From the NCBI GenBank assembly GCA_902702965.1, contig CACRXP010000312.1:643866-707865 (forward strand): a stretch of 64,000 nucleotides of DNA, in the 5' to 3' direction. This stretch comes from Spirometra erinaceieuropaei (taxonomy: Eukaryota > Platyhelminthes > Cestoda > Diphyllobothriidea > Diphyllobothriidae). This document shows positions 46,801 through 58,421 of the stretch, in pieces. The notes beneath the pieces are model-generated. The model was not told the origin of the DNA, did not search any database, and saw nothing but the letters and a program-made list of their open reading frames with translations. How positions within the stretch are numbered: position 1 is the first letter of the stretch; every line of letters begins with the position of its first letter. The translations under genes were made by a program, and so were the position numbers.

Positions 46801-48097
46801 GTGTTTGGCTGAAGATTTTGCCGACGGCCAAAGGCCAAGTCCTTGCAATGCCGGAAGCAGAGAAAAATTTACAAAAATAAGACCATCTTTGGTCACTGAA
46901 GCGAAAAAGAATTGCTTGTGAAGATTATTTAAAATGGTTTTAAAATGCCGCTTTGTCGGAGTTGCGTTTAGTACTCAAAAAGGTATAAATATGCAAGCCT
47001 TTTGAGGACAGAGATCTCAGATACACCTGTAATATTAAATTAAATTAACAGCACTATTTACTGCAAGGTAGATATTCGCAAAAGCCAACGGATTCAGGGA
47101 AATGCACTGCAAAACTCACATTCCGCCACATTTAGTTTCACCACAATAACGAGACGCCAGAGCAGACCGGTCCATCTAAATATGCGAATTTGAGACACAT
47201 AAGATGGCGAAAAATATGCATTCAGAAGTCATTAATTAGAGAATTGATTAGAGATGGGGTACTGCAGTATGTAACTGGCAAAAGGAATCCTGAGACTTAC
47301 TCTAAATGTAACTCTAAATCTTTAAATTTAACTAAAGTCAAATATTGACCACTAATGTAAACGACAAAATTAACGACCCTACCCAAATCAAGTCAGTAGA
47401 CATGCTACTGTAGCAAAGGCTCGAGCTTGTATATTTAATCATTACCAGGCAACCAGGCTAAAAGGAAGGGTACGTTATTTTCTGTTAAATATCAGGTTTA
47501 TTCATAGACTGAATTGTGTGTGTTTTTGGGTCTCGCTTCATTTTAAAAGAAACCGATGTTAATGGGAAGACGACTGGTAGTTTTATCGTACATTACCAGA
47601 GACCATGGTACGCGTTGTAATTGTAGCAGTTCGCCATTATAGGCATACTAAATCGACTTCAGTCAGCAACTCACCAAGACCTCTATAATTGCACAGTAAG
47701 CAAATTAAAATGAGAGCTGAAACAACGCTGCAGAAACCAGACGGAAATCGCAGAGGTTATGCGAGCACAGAAAGACAACTCGAGGAGCAGACCCGAATTA
47801 ACATTTTGCAATAGGCATTGGAGTAACTATTTATAACTTTGACTTGCTAGAATCGACCATTTTAGGCAGATTGGAGAGAGAGCGATTAAAAATTAAGGCA
47901 AGGTATTCAAATGTATAGTCTACCAACGATGAACTTGACATTTAAACGAGTCCTAAGCCCCTTTATTGTTATTTACTCAATACCAAGCCAGTAAAATGGA
48001 GTTTGTGAAAACTAGACAATTACTATCCTGCTACGAATTCTCCAGACGGAGCAGTCGCTAACCGAACAGCTTACATGGAGGTTCGGCCGGCCACCTG
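43871..48097. other. Unassigned sequence, ~4.2 kb
   Basis: No recognised element. Plus-strand frames at 44693-44959 (88 codons) and 44996-45241 (81 codons), and a short shifted frame near 45160-45280 reading ALQTALQEILQNRLHKDADS, are suggestive of former coding sequence but match no family I know. The rest is AT-rich. Confidence 0.5.
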
Positions 48098-48120
48098 CAT
48101 GAGAGCTCGCAGCTCTCATG
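48098..48120. repeat. Small perfect palindrome (10-bp arms, 3-nt centre)
   Basis: Arm 'catgagagct', centre 'cgc', arm 'agctctcatg'. Lies in a GC-richer patch next to 'ggttcggccggccacc'. It could form a short hairpin. No associated gene or element recognised. Confidence 0.85.
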
Positions 48121-48900
48121 TCAGCTAAACATATGCTAACAGGCCGATAGGGCAAAAACATTGATGAGTACAAGGCCGTCTAATTCGGCACGCCACTGAC
48201 ACCACTTGTTGATTTATGCCTTACACCGTTTGACAATGATGAGCCAGTCAGGTGTATGGGACATCAGCAGGTCACCGAAACTGCTCCTGTGATTCACTCC
48301 TCCCTCCCAAATTATCATCCCTGAGCTCCGAACTTTGATATTTACATATGTTATTCGGTAATGGAACTTTCCTTTTGTTTCCACTAAGTTAAAGCCCATT
48401 TTAATTCTATTCCCTCCTACTGTCTACCTAAATCGATCGATTTAGCCCTTGCGTCATTAAGTAGCGCACGCTAACTGCTAATCATATGGCGTTGCTATAA
48501 AAGCCACCTAGAGTTGAATTAAGTAATTTTATCTTATTGGTACCATCATATTTAAAACACTCGATTGTGATGGTCGTCTGATCGGCTGAAAGCATAATAT
48601 AAACAGGAAGTGGCCACTGCAGTCTCATTTACCTACTTCACAGCATTCCTAGACTTTCGACTGCTCGGCGACAAAACGCTGCCTGCGAGATCTCGCATTC
48701 TTTATTTAAAATGTTTGTTTTAAGTTGGGCAATTTGTTGCGTCATATATGGACTTTGCAATTATGTCAGAAAATGTGAGTTGAACAATTATCTTCGGTAT
48801 GCTTGCATATTTAATTATTCATCATTCAGTTGAGCAGAAAATTGCTGGTAAGGAAGACACAGGGCCTGAGGGCTCATAAACCTTCCCCTCAGCTCTACTA
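48121..48900. other. Unassigned sequence
   Basis: Contains a TATA-like 'gctataaaagcc' near 48494, but no plausible downstream open frame or splice structure supports a promoter. Nothing else recognised. Confidence 0.45.
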
Positions 48901-49310
48901 TTGCGCATCAAAAATAGAATAAATTTATTATGCACTCCGCATACTCTTCGTAAATGTAAGCATAAACCGCTCCCGAAGTCTCCAACGTGTATCTCCATTT
49001 TTTATTGTTTTTGTGAGCACGTTGGACAGAGTAAACGGTCAGACACTTACCCTAAAGGATGCAAGAGCACTATCCGGCCTGGCCTTATCAAGGCATGAAA
49101 AAGTCCATGTCTAGCACAAATATCGACCATTTGGTTAGGAGTGAACACGAAGTATACATCAAGCAAACATTTCAAAGCATCTTTAAATTGCCAGCTAGGA
49201 TCCCAAAGTTTGTATGCCACGACATATTTGTGATGACAGAGGCGATATGCATATGACAGGTCAACTGAATATTGTGTCCAACAAGTCGCTCCTTCTAGCC
49301 GTCTAATTTC
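48901..49310 (+). pseudogene. PLE linker and GIY-YIG domain relic
   Basis: The first frame reads KHKPLPKSPTCISIFYCFCE then HVGQSKRSDTYP, equivalent to 'IYSFTC...YIGRTTRRL' of the 7.3 kb copy. After a frameshift near 49060 the second frame reads QEHYPAWPYQGMKKSMSSTN, IDHLVRSEHEVYIKQTFQSI, FKLPARIPKF. A final shifted piece (STEYCVQQ) resembles the C-terminus. Dead, 5'-truncated copy. The following 3' flank (49320-49450) has no clear match elsewhere in the window. Confidence 0.78.
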
Positions 49311-49463
49311 ATTGACCTAAGTTCAGCTCCATATGCTTGCATATGCACCCCGTCACACCGCGTTACAGGGACAAAGCACCATCATATCTCGCTGGCAAGT
49401 TCCCCTTTCCTTCTTCTACTAAGGTACTAAATAAACTGAACTAGTGCAGGCCGAGGATATCAG

Positions 49464-49796
49464 GTGCTATGCGGCTGCTGGCCGTGGCCGAAAGAGACCC
49501 CCAAGTCAAAACGAGAAATTTGTTTTCCGTGGCGCGATCGGCAAGCGCCCACTACCATTTTCGATCAACTTCAAAAACTAAATAATTTCGTCCCGTCCGG
49601 TGAGGGGGTCCATAGCGCAACGAGAGTCAAGCTATTATGTACACAGGGAAGGTTGACGCGAGTTAACCTTTTGTATTTTGCTCAAAATAAGGAATCCGTT
49701 CGGCAGCAGGTGAGTAGCGTTGTTAGTGGTGTTCATGAACATCTGACATTTGATCAAAGGTTAAGGCAAATCACAAGCTGGCTGTCAGTGAAGTGA
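49464..49796 (+). other. 110-codon open frame downstream of the PLE, unidentified
   Basis: GC-richer than its surroundings. Starts MLCGCWPWPKETPKSKREIC and continues FPWRDRQAPTTIFDQLQK. No domain recognised. Its position between the PLE relic and SINE-B copy B4 suggests it belongs to repeat sequence. No counterpart elsewhere in the window. Not called as a gene. Confidence 0.25.
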
Positions 49797-49799
49797 TTT

Positions 49800-50115
49800 A
49801 ACGATATATAGCGTTCACCAATCGTTTATTATGGACCCCAGTCGTTCCAGTGTGCCTTAGGGCCTTGACGGCACAGCGGACGTGGTAGTTCCGTAAAATG
49901 TTCGGTGAGCGCCCCTCCACCGTTGTATGTTCCCGATCGCAACCGACAGGACACCGAGGCTGTGGCTCATATGTTAGGGGCGTTGGACGTCTTACCAACC
50001 GGTCGCGGGATCGAACCACAGGTGTTATACTCTTTTGGGTAGGCTATGGCTGGCTGATGACGGTCAATAAGCAATAAATGCCCATTCCAGTATCCCTTGC
50101 CTTTGATGGTAGTGC
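49800..50115 (+). mobile_element. SINE family B, copy B4 (plus orientation, longest)
   Basis: Order: 'gcgttcaccaatcgtttatt', 'cagtcgttccagtgtgcctt', 'ggtgagcgcccctccaccgt', 'cccgatcgcaac', tRNA-like core 49960-50025 ('gtggctcatatgttaggggc' A-box region; 'gggatcgaacc' B box), 'gggtaggctatggctggctg', 'atgacggtcaataagcaata', 'aatgcccattccagtatccc'. It matches B1 and B2/B3 throughout. This copy links the 5' 'caccaatcg' module with the tRNA-like core, showing they belong to one element of about 300 bp. Confidence 0.78.
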
Positions 50116-50544
50116 GATGTGATTAATTACCACATGAACTGGGTCTGGGTCGCGTGTTTACGAGATGAAATTCAAATAGCGATGAACCACGGTGGTTAAC
50201 GCGTTGCTCATTGATGTCTGTCCGTGGGTGCGGGCGCGACTGCTGTTGCAGTTTTTAGTTGAAGTTTTTGTCTAAAATCTGTATATTTTCAATGTGAGGA
50301 AACCGATGCATTGTATGTAGGTCGTAAAATGTTAAAGCGGATGGTGGCTGTCTTGTATACTTCCAGAAGGTCATTAATAAACAAACAGATGCGATAGTAT
50401 TTAGAAGAAAACTAGATGCCCCCAAGAGTATCATAGTTAGAAATCTTTTAAGACCAAAAGCATTTTCTTGCGGAAATGCGCTTTGAAGGTATGTTTGCTT
50501 TCTGCCAAAGGAATATGAAACTTACATCTCTGTCCATCCTTTCC
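50116..50544. other. Unassigned sequence
   Basis: Nothing recognised. Confidence 0.5.
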
Positions 50545-50785
50545 ACAAAATAATTTTAATTCACCACAGCACTAAAAAGCAATCGGGAAAATGCTTAAAC
50601 GTAAGTAGTTATTTGCCGAACGTGGTTACTGCTGGCGGTCCAAAAGTCGCATTCTAAAACAATCATATCGCTAGTCTGAAACTTCTCGGAGATATATTAC
50701 AAGATAGTAGATATGTCAAACTCAGAGGGATAGTCCTGCCGAATCAAAAGTGCAGTTTAGAATTTCGGCTGTATTTCTTACTGTA
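50545..50785. mobile_element. Very degenerate foldback-element arm
   Basis: Resembles an FB right arm in order only: 'aattttaattcacc', 'aatcgggaaaatgcttaaac', 'gtaagtagttatttgccgaa', 'cctgccgaatc', 'agtttagaatttcggctgta', 'tttcttactgta'. Compare FB-2 'aatgggaaaaatggattctg', 'cttaagaagtcc', 'cctgccgaatccg', 'tttcagaatttcagc'. An old fragment. Confidence 0.4.
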
Positions 50786-51502
50786 TTCGAAAAGACATAT
50801 GCTGCAGCTTAACTTCGTTCTGGCTGCCTATGTATTACAATAAGCTAATCTGTATACCAACTTTAAAATAACGGCGAATATCTTACGATTTTCAGTGTTT
50901 TAATTGACTTCCCGCATAGCTATATTCTGGCAATATGTTTTCAAACCTCCATAATAAGATGCCATTTGGAAGCAGTTACTTAGCGGTGGAATCTCGACGT
51001 TCTCTAGTAAAGATGGTCGTTTGGACCAAAGCCGTTAATTTACCAAAACTTAAATCCTCATCACCAAGAATAATGGACAGCTACAACTTCATTCAATAAT
51101 GAATTGTTCAAAAGAAAAGTTAAAATTATCTCTAGATAGTAACATTTTAAAAAGGACTTAATTATGGTAATTTTCCTGACAAATGTCTACGCAGTTTAAA
51201 GTTTTTTTAAAATGCGCTAAGGCCAAACCGTGAATTTTTGTCCATCTTCTTATTTCCTTAAAACGTCATATGTGCTTTTCTGCTGCAAAAACGATACCTC
51301 GCTTTTCTCTTCCTAATAAAGCCATTTTGGGCGCATTAGTATACATTTGGGCTTCAAACTAAGTTTTAACATGCATAATACAGTTTTCGTTTTTTTTTCC
51401 TAATTACACACTTCCGTAATATACATTAAGTATTAAGACAATTGCTTAAAATTGAAAGTTGTTATACAACAAAGGATCCAATGGAGAAATAGTTGTTAAT
51501 TA
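50786..51502. other. Unassigned AT-rich sequence
   Basis: Nothing recognised. Confidence 0.55.
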
Positions 51503-52410
51503 TGCAGTGAGTGACCGATCTCATTAAATCTGGCCGAAATTCGGACATATGCCTCCGATTAGGAAGAATTACTTAGGTGAGGTTGTAATAGCGATTAACG
51601 TTGGGCATTGCACTATACTATCTCGGACTCACCAGCATGCTATTTTGAAATGCACTTATGTTCGACCTTCTGTAAAAAACAGCATACAGTGGTAAATAAC
51701 ATTTATTTTGGCGGTTTAAACAATTCAAATATATCTTACGAAAATTTACACGAAAATATGCATTCTTTTAATTTCTAGGTAGGAATGCATATTTTCTTCA
51801 CATTCGATAACCAAAGAAAATGATCATTTAAATTTTAAAAATTCCCGATTCCCGAATAATTTTGATGCTGGCTAGCCTTTTCATTAGCGGTAAGAAAATC
51901 CCATAGTTCTGTATGCCTTTAAGAAGATACAACACGGTGTTCATAAAATTGTGCAATTGATGCGGTCTATATTATGCATTTATGAAATGAACTGGTAGAC
52001 CTATATGAGTGATTTCGTATGCATAGACATCACATGGTCTTAAAAATATCACAAGAACAAACCACTAGACAACCTCTCTTAAGGTAACGTGTGTTAATGC
52101 AATGTGTTATACGCCAAAACCAGTAAACGAAAGCATACTTTATGCATGTTTTATATAAAAAGTACATTATTTTTAAGAACACTTATAATCAATGTGAAAA
52201 ATACATGTCACTTGAGCAGTCATTTATACGAACTTGAATGCTGGAGGAGGTCAAAATAGCATGCATTTAAACTCGGATATCATAGTGTGTCTCAAATACA
52301 ATAGAATTATAACACGCTTTAATGAATACTACAACCTCAATTAAGTTATCATTTTTAGTCGTAAAGGCATTTCGGAATTTCAGCAGATACTTCATGATAT
52401 CGGTAGCAGT
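51503..52410 (+). mobile_element. Foldback element FB-6, full length, diverged
   Basis: Left end 'gcagtgagtgaccgatctca', 'ccgattaggaagaattactt', 'catgctattttgaaatgcac', 'cgaccttctgtaaaaaacag'. Interior 'cataaaattgtgcaattgat' with 'gcggtct'. Right arm 'aatcaatgtgaaaaatacat', 'cttgagcagtcattta', 'catttcggaatttcagcaga', 'tacttcatgatatcggtagc', ending about 52410. Arms are inverted copies of one another as in FB-2. About 908 bp, non-coding. Confidence 0.75.
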
Positions 52411-54750
52411 ATCAGCATTTTTAAACAAATGATCGCCTGTATGGGTTTTTTGCCTTGTTGTCCATTACTGCACAGATGGTTTCAAATCTGTTTTTTTCGG
52501 AATCGCTAAAATGTTTGGTTTCTTGCAAGTAACCTGAGTGCCGACGTTCCTCTTCATCTGATTTACAGCGATAAAGAAAAGGATTTCAGATGCAGTAGGT
52601 TATTTTTAGTGCAACCGCGTAAAAGTGTTCATTTAGTTCCTCTAGAAAAACATACCAAATGTACAAATTTTAATATTTGACAAGAAAACTCTAGATTCTG
52701 CGAGGATTTGCGGACACTCTGACCGTTGGAAGTATCCATAAGCATACTCTGTACACGAAAATGAAATGTGGTGTAAAAGATTAAGTAAATATGCATTGCG
52801 GCAGCGTTATTGTTAACAATCGGTCATCTCAATTTTCAACTCTATGTTTTATAAGTTAGGTCAGCTAATTTAGGTCCACCACCTAAAGTGCAATTATGTT
52901 TAAAGAAATCCTCTATTATTAAGCGATGAATTTAATGCCCAAGCAGTATTTCTGCATGTGAACATAGGAGTTTTTTCAAGCTTTTCGTACTTAACTGTCG
53001 AGTTCTTACTGCCGTTACCCATCGCGTATTCTCCATTAATTATTAAATCTGAATGCAAAATTCCCAATCCCTTTACTTGCTTGTCATGCCCATTGACAAG
53101 TGGGAAATCGAAAATAGTTTGCAGTTTCCTTAAGAGGGGTTATGATTGCGTTGATTGCTGAATTTGACGGTCAAGGTAGCTGCGGTTTCAGCTCGTATAA
53201 TGAATATTTTTGTTAAGTTGGCCTTATTCAGAAAATGAAACCTTTCCCCGTATTCATGTCAGCGACGGAAAATGTTCGTTATTTTGAACGCCAATCGTCT
53301 TATGCCATTCAACTTCACTAACTGGAGGGAAATATTTTCCCTCCCGCCAGACGGCAAGCTCGTATACACGGATGTTATTCACGTTATTTGTTTGCGGTTG
53401 GACTGGCATAGATACGAACAGACGTGGAGCACCGCAAAAACCGTACACTTATAAAATGATGAGACAGACTAAAAACATATTCGTTGTGCTAAAGAAACTC
53501 TTAGCATAACACGCATGGAGAAGATATATACGCCTCGGACTCATTTTGTTTAGTTTTAAAAATTAATAATATAGCCTGAAATTAAAATGCTTTTTGCACA
53601 TCGGACAGCTGTACATTTTCTATCCTTTTGCACAATTAATCATACTGACAACGGAAGTAAGGATTGCACGGGTTAACCCCTTTATATGTCGTTTCGTGAA
53701 ACACCTCCGTGGGTTTCTGCTCATCGGGCGGTCATCCAGCTTAACGCCCGGGTTTTTTAGTAAATGAAAAAAATTTGAAATGTTAACTTCGAATATTCTC
53801 AGACATTAACGTGCCCACTTGTGGCATATCATACGGAACGCCCACAACTGTGTCCTAAAATTACACGATTTCGGTAAAACAAGTGTTTGAGATGTTACTT
53901 AATACACATACTGCAGGAAAATTAAATCGCCTAACATGCAAATAAAACGGTTGCCTGTTTGCAGCTAGTGAACATCAAGTGTCTATCATTCCGGAATTGA
54001 TTTATGTCTGCTGAAACTTCCATTTCAACTATTTAAATTATTTATAAGGCTGGAATTCGACTGATTTACCCGAAGTCAGAGCATAAATTTCTTAGCTGAT
54101 TAAAAGACTGAAGAGATTTATTGCCAACTTCGCTTCAGGATCTGCAGTGAAATAAATCTGCGACGAAGTTACTGCGTTTTGTTAGTAAGAGAAGAAAAGG
54201 CAAGTCAGAACTACCGTTTGGAAGAGATCACATGTTCCATGCGGTGGCTTGTAGCAAACAGATGTGACACCAGAAATGTGGTGTCAAACGGATGCAATGT
54301 CGAAGAAACTACATAGCCTGACTGCTATCACCTAAGTACATGAAAATTCAGTCATGTGACAGGACTATTAATCTAGCCTATGAAAAAATCATGTACGGAC
54401 TAACTGGTACTGACGGATTTCCGTCATCGCTCGCAGGAATATTTCAGGAAAAGAAGATGTGAACAATTTGCACACAGTTAGAACGTCATAAATATCATGT
54501 AGTTTATGACAGTGGACATGCAGTCGGTTCCTTGAGTTTGCGCGAGAGAAAGGAAACCATGCAAATTATGCCTGACGTTCCCAACCCATCCTTTGCTTGT
54601 CATGTTGGTGTAAATGTGGAGACTACTGATGCGCGATTTCGAAAAACTAGCGACTCCATCAATTATCCGCATCTGCTGGTTCAGTAATGAATAAAACCTT
54701 ATCGTTTTTAACCGAAAACTGAAATCTTGCTATTACAATCCTAGCCATAT
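52411..54750. other. Unassigned AT-rich sequence, ~2.3 kb
   Basis: No recognised element. Short frames (60-67 codons) have no motif. Confidence 0.55.
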
Positions 54751-55410
54751 TGTGCAAGGCTAGTAAACGATCTCATGTAGTGCTGGCCAAAATTCTTAAA
54801 TGCATTTTATGTTAGGAATGCGTACATCGGTAGAGTTGAACTATTGATTAGTATGCGGCATAATCCTATAATATTTCGGATTTGGTAGGATGTCGGCGTT
54901 CGAGTGCACTGCTTTTCTATCTCCTGTGCAAGCCGCACTCGCTAAATAAATTATTTAAACACACTGTATTTTTTCACCTAATTGTCGATGAGCTTATGAA
55001 TTCAAACATATTTTATGGAAAACAGAGGCCAAATACTCTGTCTTTCATCCGTTTGATGGATAAGTACGTCGACTTCATATTTAATATTCTAGGAAGGTGA
55101 ACAATTAGGCCTTAAATCGTTTTCTAATTCCCGAATAATTTGCAGCTTGATCAACGGTTTCAGTAGCAGCTAGGGATTTCAGCCTACAAGGTGCATGCGT
55201 TCTGCGTAAGAAAAATCATATTCTTCCGTGACTTTAAGAAGATAGCGTATTAAGCTCATGAAATTTGTTTAATGGATGCGGACTATGGTATACATTTCAT
55301 TGGCAGTAGTGGTAAACTGGAAGGTACAATTCTGTAGGAATGGAAACTGCACGGTCTTAATAAAATCCCCTAATCAGAATATCTTTAGAATTTGATTATT
55401 CACCTTTTTT
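54751..55410 (+). mobile_element. Foldback element FB-7, left arm plus interior
   Basis: Left arm: 'aacgatctcatg', 'ggccaaaattcttaaatgca', 'tcggatttggtaggatgtcg', 'gtgcactgcttttctatctc', 'acctaattgtcgatgagctt'. Interior: 'tacaaggtgcatgcgttctg', 'aatggatgcggac', 'gtggtaaactggaaggtaca'. It ends shortly into the right arm ('tttagaatttgattattcac'). It is the mirror case of FB-1, lacking the opposite arm. Confidence 0.78.
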
Positions 55411-57744
55411 GCCATCCACATTTCTGCGTGACTTTTCGCTCTCTGTGTTGTTATGTCATTCAAAAATGTGCACTTATGTTTCATTACTTTTTAGGGGATG
55501 ATAAAAAGTAAAGGAACACCCACGAATAAAGATATTCTGAAAATGAGTGGGAACATTAAAAGTGCAATGTTGAACTGTCGTAAAAGAAGATAATGTGCGC
55601 ACTCGATACGATGCCTATCGTGGCATGTAAATAAATTTTCAACCACCAGACTGCGAGAGAATAGTCCTGTGTGAGGTCTGTCCGTTTAAAAACAAAATGG
55701 AAAAAGCAAAATATGTTTTGCTGACTTTACGCAGAAGCATTAGTTTCGTTTGCTGGCTATTTTGTCTTTGTGCGGAATACAGATGAAATCGCGATGTGTT
55801 TTCCGTAATGCACGGAAGCGTTATCTTAATCTGCGTGCCTTCTAGAGCGCCATAAAAGCCATAGCGCGGACTTGGAAAATATGTAGGCCTGTACTGTCTT
55901 CTTGACTGTGCATGAGTGCCCTGTCTGTCACAGACTTCTGCTTAGAGATACTATCGGCAAGTCAGACTCAATCCTAGAGTTTTGGAAATCAATAGATAGA
56001 ATATAGCTTAAATAAGGAGTAATGACCTAATATTCAAAGCATGCATACAGGCATTGTTATGGAAGCAGTTTAATAGACCACTGACGTACAATTTTAAAAG
56101 ACGCAATTGTGCTGTACTTGGACTCCAAATCGAAATATTACTACAAAATCACTACGTGTTCAAGAAAAATTTCGTTATGGAGACGAAAACTTGGGCAGGC
56201 GGTTTTTATTTATCAGTTGCTGTTCAGTCTATGAATAAGTTAGTTTCAGTTCGTGGCACGTGCAGATGTGTTGTTGCATATATTCTAAACATGACCTGCA
56301 CTTGCTGGATGCAAAAAAATTAACTGTCCACAATTGTAGCCAATTTTGCACATGATTCTACATTGGCACCGTCATTGTATTAGTATGGCATTAACTAATT
56401 CTTGTTTTCTGTTTAAAGAAAAAACTGATGGGTTGAAGAACGGGAAGGTTCTGAAGCTGTGTTTAGTTGTATCTCTAAACAAACACGTCAAACTTGCGCA
56501 TGTCATTTGTTTTATGTACGAGTAGGCGCTTTGTTTGAACAAAAAGTCCAATACATGCTTACTAGGTCCAAAAAATGATAAATTTGAAACCACAAGCCCC
56601 CCTACTCCAAAATGCAGACTAACTTTGAAAAAACACAGTGCAGGTGGTCTTTTAGAGGAAATTATTTAGCATAACGTCCACAATTTTCCAGATAACAACG
56701 GAGTATCTGCTGTCATTTGAAGTTGATAAAAGAGGTTCAGGCACGTTAGGTCTGAATGTCATGTATTTTGTTGGGGGCCAATAAAGTTGCAACTGTTGCG
56801 GATTTACCTGTGATTCCCAGGGACACTCAAACAAGCCAATCACTAGAGGCCTGATGGACAGGCAAACGCTTGGCCGATTTTTCGTATTTTCGGATTGCTT
56901 TAATACTTTGAAGCGCCTGAGCGAAAACAGGTGATGGAGGGAGACACCTGCAAATTTAAAGCAAACATTTAATTAAGTTTAATGACCAAAACAGCCACAA
57001 TATCTAGGCTATCTAAATGTTGGTGGCACAAAGCATTCCGCGGCCCCGTTTCTCAAATGCCTATCTACAGTAGGGAAATAATTCCATAGATTATATGTAT
57101 ATTACCGGAAAACCACTGACCAACTCAAAACCGGTTTAAATATACCCATTGTAATGTTTTTTTTAACTAAAAGCAATCTTCAGTTAACAGAAAACATAGA
57201 GTAAATACTAAGTATTTACGTTCGCTCCTGGAAAAGTACAGTGTTTGAAAAATATAGCAAGCTTTGAAAGGGCAGAAAATTGATTTACATGAGTTTTAGA
57301 TGGATGTATGTCGTATCCATCCTAAAACACTGGGCATAATGGCGTGAGAGCTAGTATATCTAAAAGATAATTGCATCAATGAGATGCGGTGAATGTTTAA
57401 GGATCGCTTTAGTTTTCGCTTGACCGTCAAAAAAAAGTATTGGAAAATAAGCCTTGGAAATAAGCTACTAGCCGAAAGCCTCTACCGAAGTAGCCAGTGC
57501 GTGTTCGTCCCTTATCATGCAGATCGTCATCTGAGGAAACACTGAAGACCCGCTTAAGTACGCAGGTTTAATGTCAAAACAAGTCGTCCGCAGCAAACGT
57601 TAACGACGAATACGCTTTTTATTAGTTAAATGATATTTGGCTTCGATGGTGTGAAGGGTCCCACTTACCACCATGCCACTTTGACAGGATCTTCAGTTTT
57701 TGGAAAGATAACTGGGGTCCTGCGCCATACCGATTACAAAATTT
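55411..57744. other. Unassigned AT-rich sequence, ~2.3 kb
   Basis: Nothing recognised. An 89-codon plus-strand frame at 56054-56323 has no motif. Confidence 0.55.
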
Positions 57745-58034
57745 CTAGTTAGCTAACTTCATTAAATTTTCAACTTTATGACATGTCAGTAGAAATGCTT
57801 AAATATGTTTAAGACTCGAAGATATTACTGACGTAGAGTTGAGGTATTGATTGTCATGTAGACTAATCGCGGGATTTTGCAAACAAAGTAGAATGCCGCC
57901 TGATGTCTAAGCCTCTTTTTGACCGTATGAAATAGTCATATTCTAAAAACGACCGCATACATTGCATGCAATTTATTTTAGCAATTTTCATTTCACTTAT
58001 AAATCGAATAATGTGTGATAAAACATGTACAAAT
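57745..58034. mobile_element. Foldback element fragment FB-8 (single arm)
   Basis: Degenerate left-arm order: 'ttagctaacttcattaaatt', 'agaaatgcttaaatatg', 'gccgcctgatg', 'gcatacattgcatgcaattt', 'agcaattttcatttcactta'. It abuts the start of FB-9 at 58035. Confidence 0.5.
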
Positions 58035-58139
58035 ACAGTAGGTTGGCTAACTCATAAAATGTCGACCGAAATTTCGAAATGCGTTTTCGTTTCGAAAAGA
58101 TTAATTAAGTAGGCTTGTTAAACTAGTCAGCCTGCAAAT

Positions 58140-58148
58140 AATTTCATA
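58140..58148 (+). repeat. Probable 9-bp target-site duplication, left copy
   Basis: AATTTCATA here recurs at 58637-58645, bracketing the SINE-A double unit within FB-9. The neighbouring bases are also nearly equal (c/t then tt). Confidence 0.65.
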
Positions 58149-58420
58149 CTTCATATTGACCCAACTGTGAAAAACTCGGCGTCTCTGTGGGATTCGAACC
58201 CACGCAGTAAGGAGGAAGGCCTTAGTACAGCCAACGCTCTAACTACATGAGCTACGAGGCCCCGCCGGACGACGCGAGTTTTATTACACTTGGGTCAAGT
58301 TACCCGCCCAACCTACTGCAACGTCTATAATCCACCAAATCTGATACAGTAAGTTGACTGCCCAAGCAGGATTTCCTAAGTAATTCACCTAGAATCCACC
58401 AGATGACTACTAGGCTCACG
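58149..58420 (-). mobile_element. SINE family A, full unit (minus orientation)
   Basis: Sense (minus) order: head 'gtgagcctagtagtcatctg', 'gtggattctaggtgaattac', 'tactgtatcagatttggtgg', 'cgttgcagtaggttgggcgg'; linker 'gtgtaataaaactcgcgtcg'; tRNA-like core 58178-58263; then 'gagtttttcacagttgggtc' and the start of the tail. The core has 'tagctcatgtagttagagcg' (A-box region) and 'gggttcgaatcccac' (B box plus perfect T-arm stem). Confidence 0.8.
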
Positions 58421-58421
58421 T

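Noticed and set aside
48490..48505. TATA-box promoter
   Set aside because: No downstream gene, and such motifs are frequent in AT-rich sequence.
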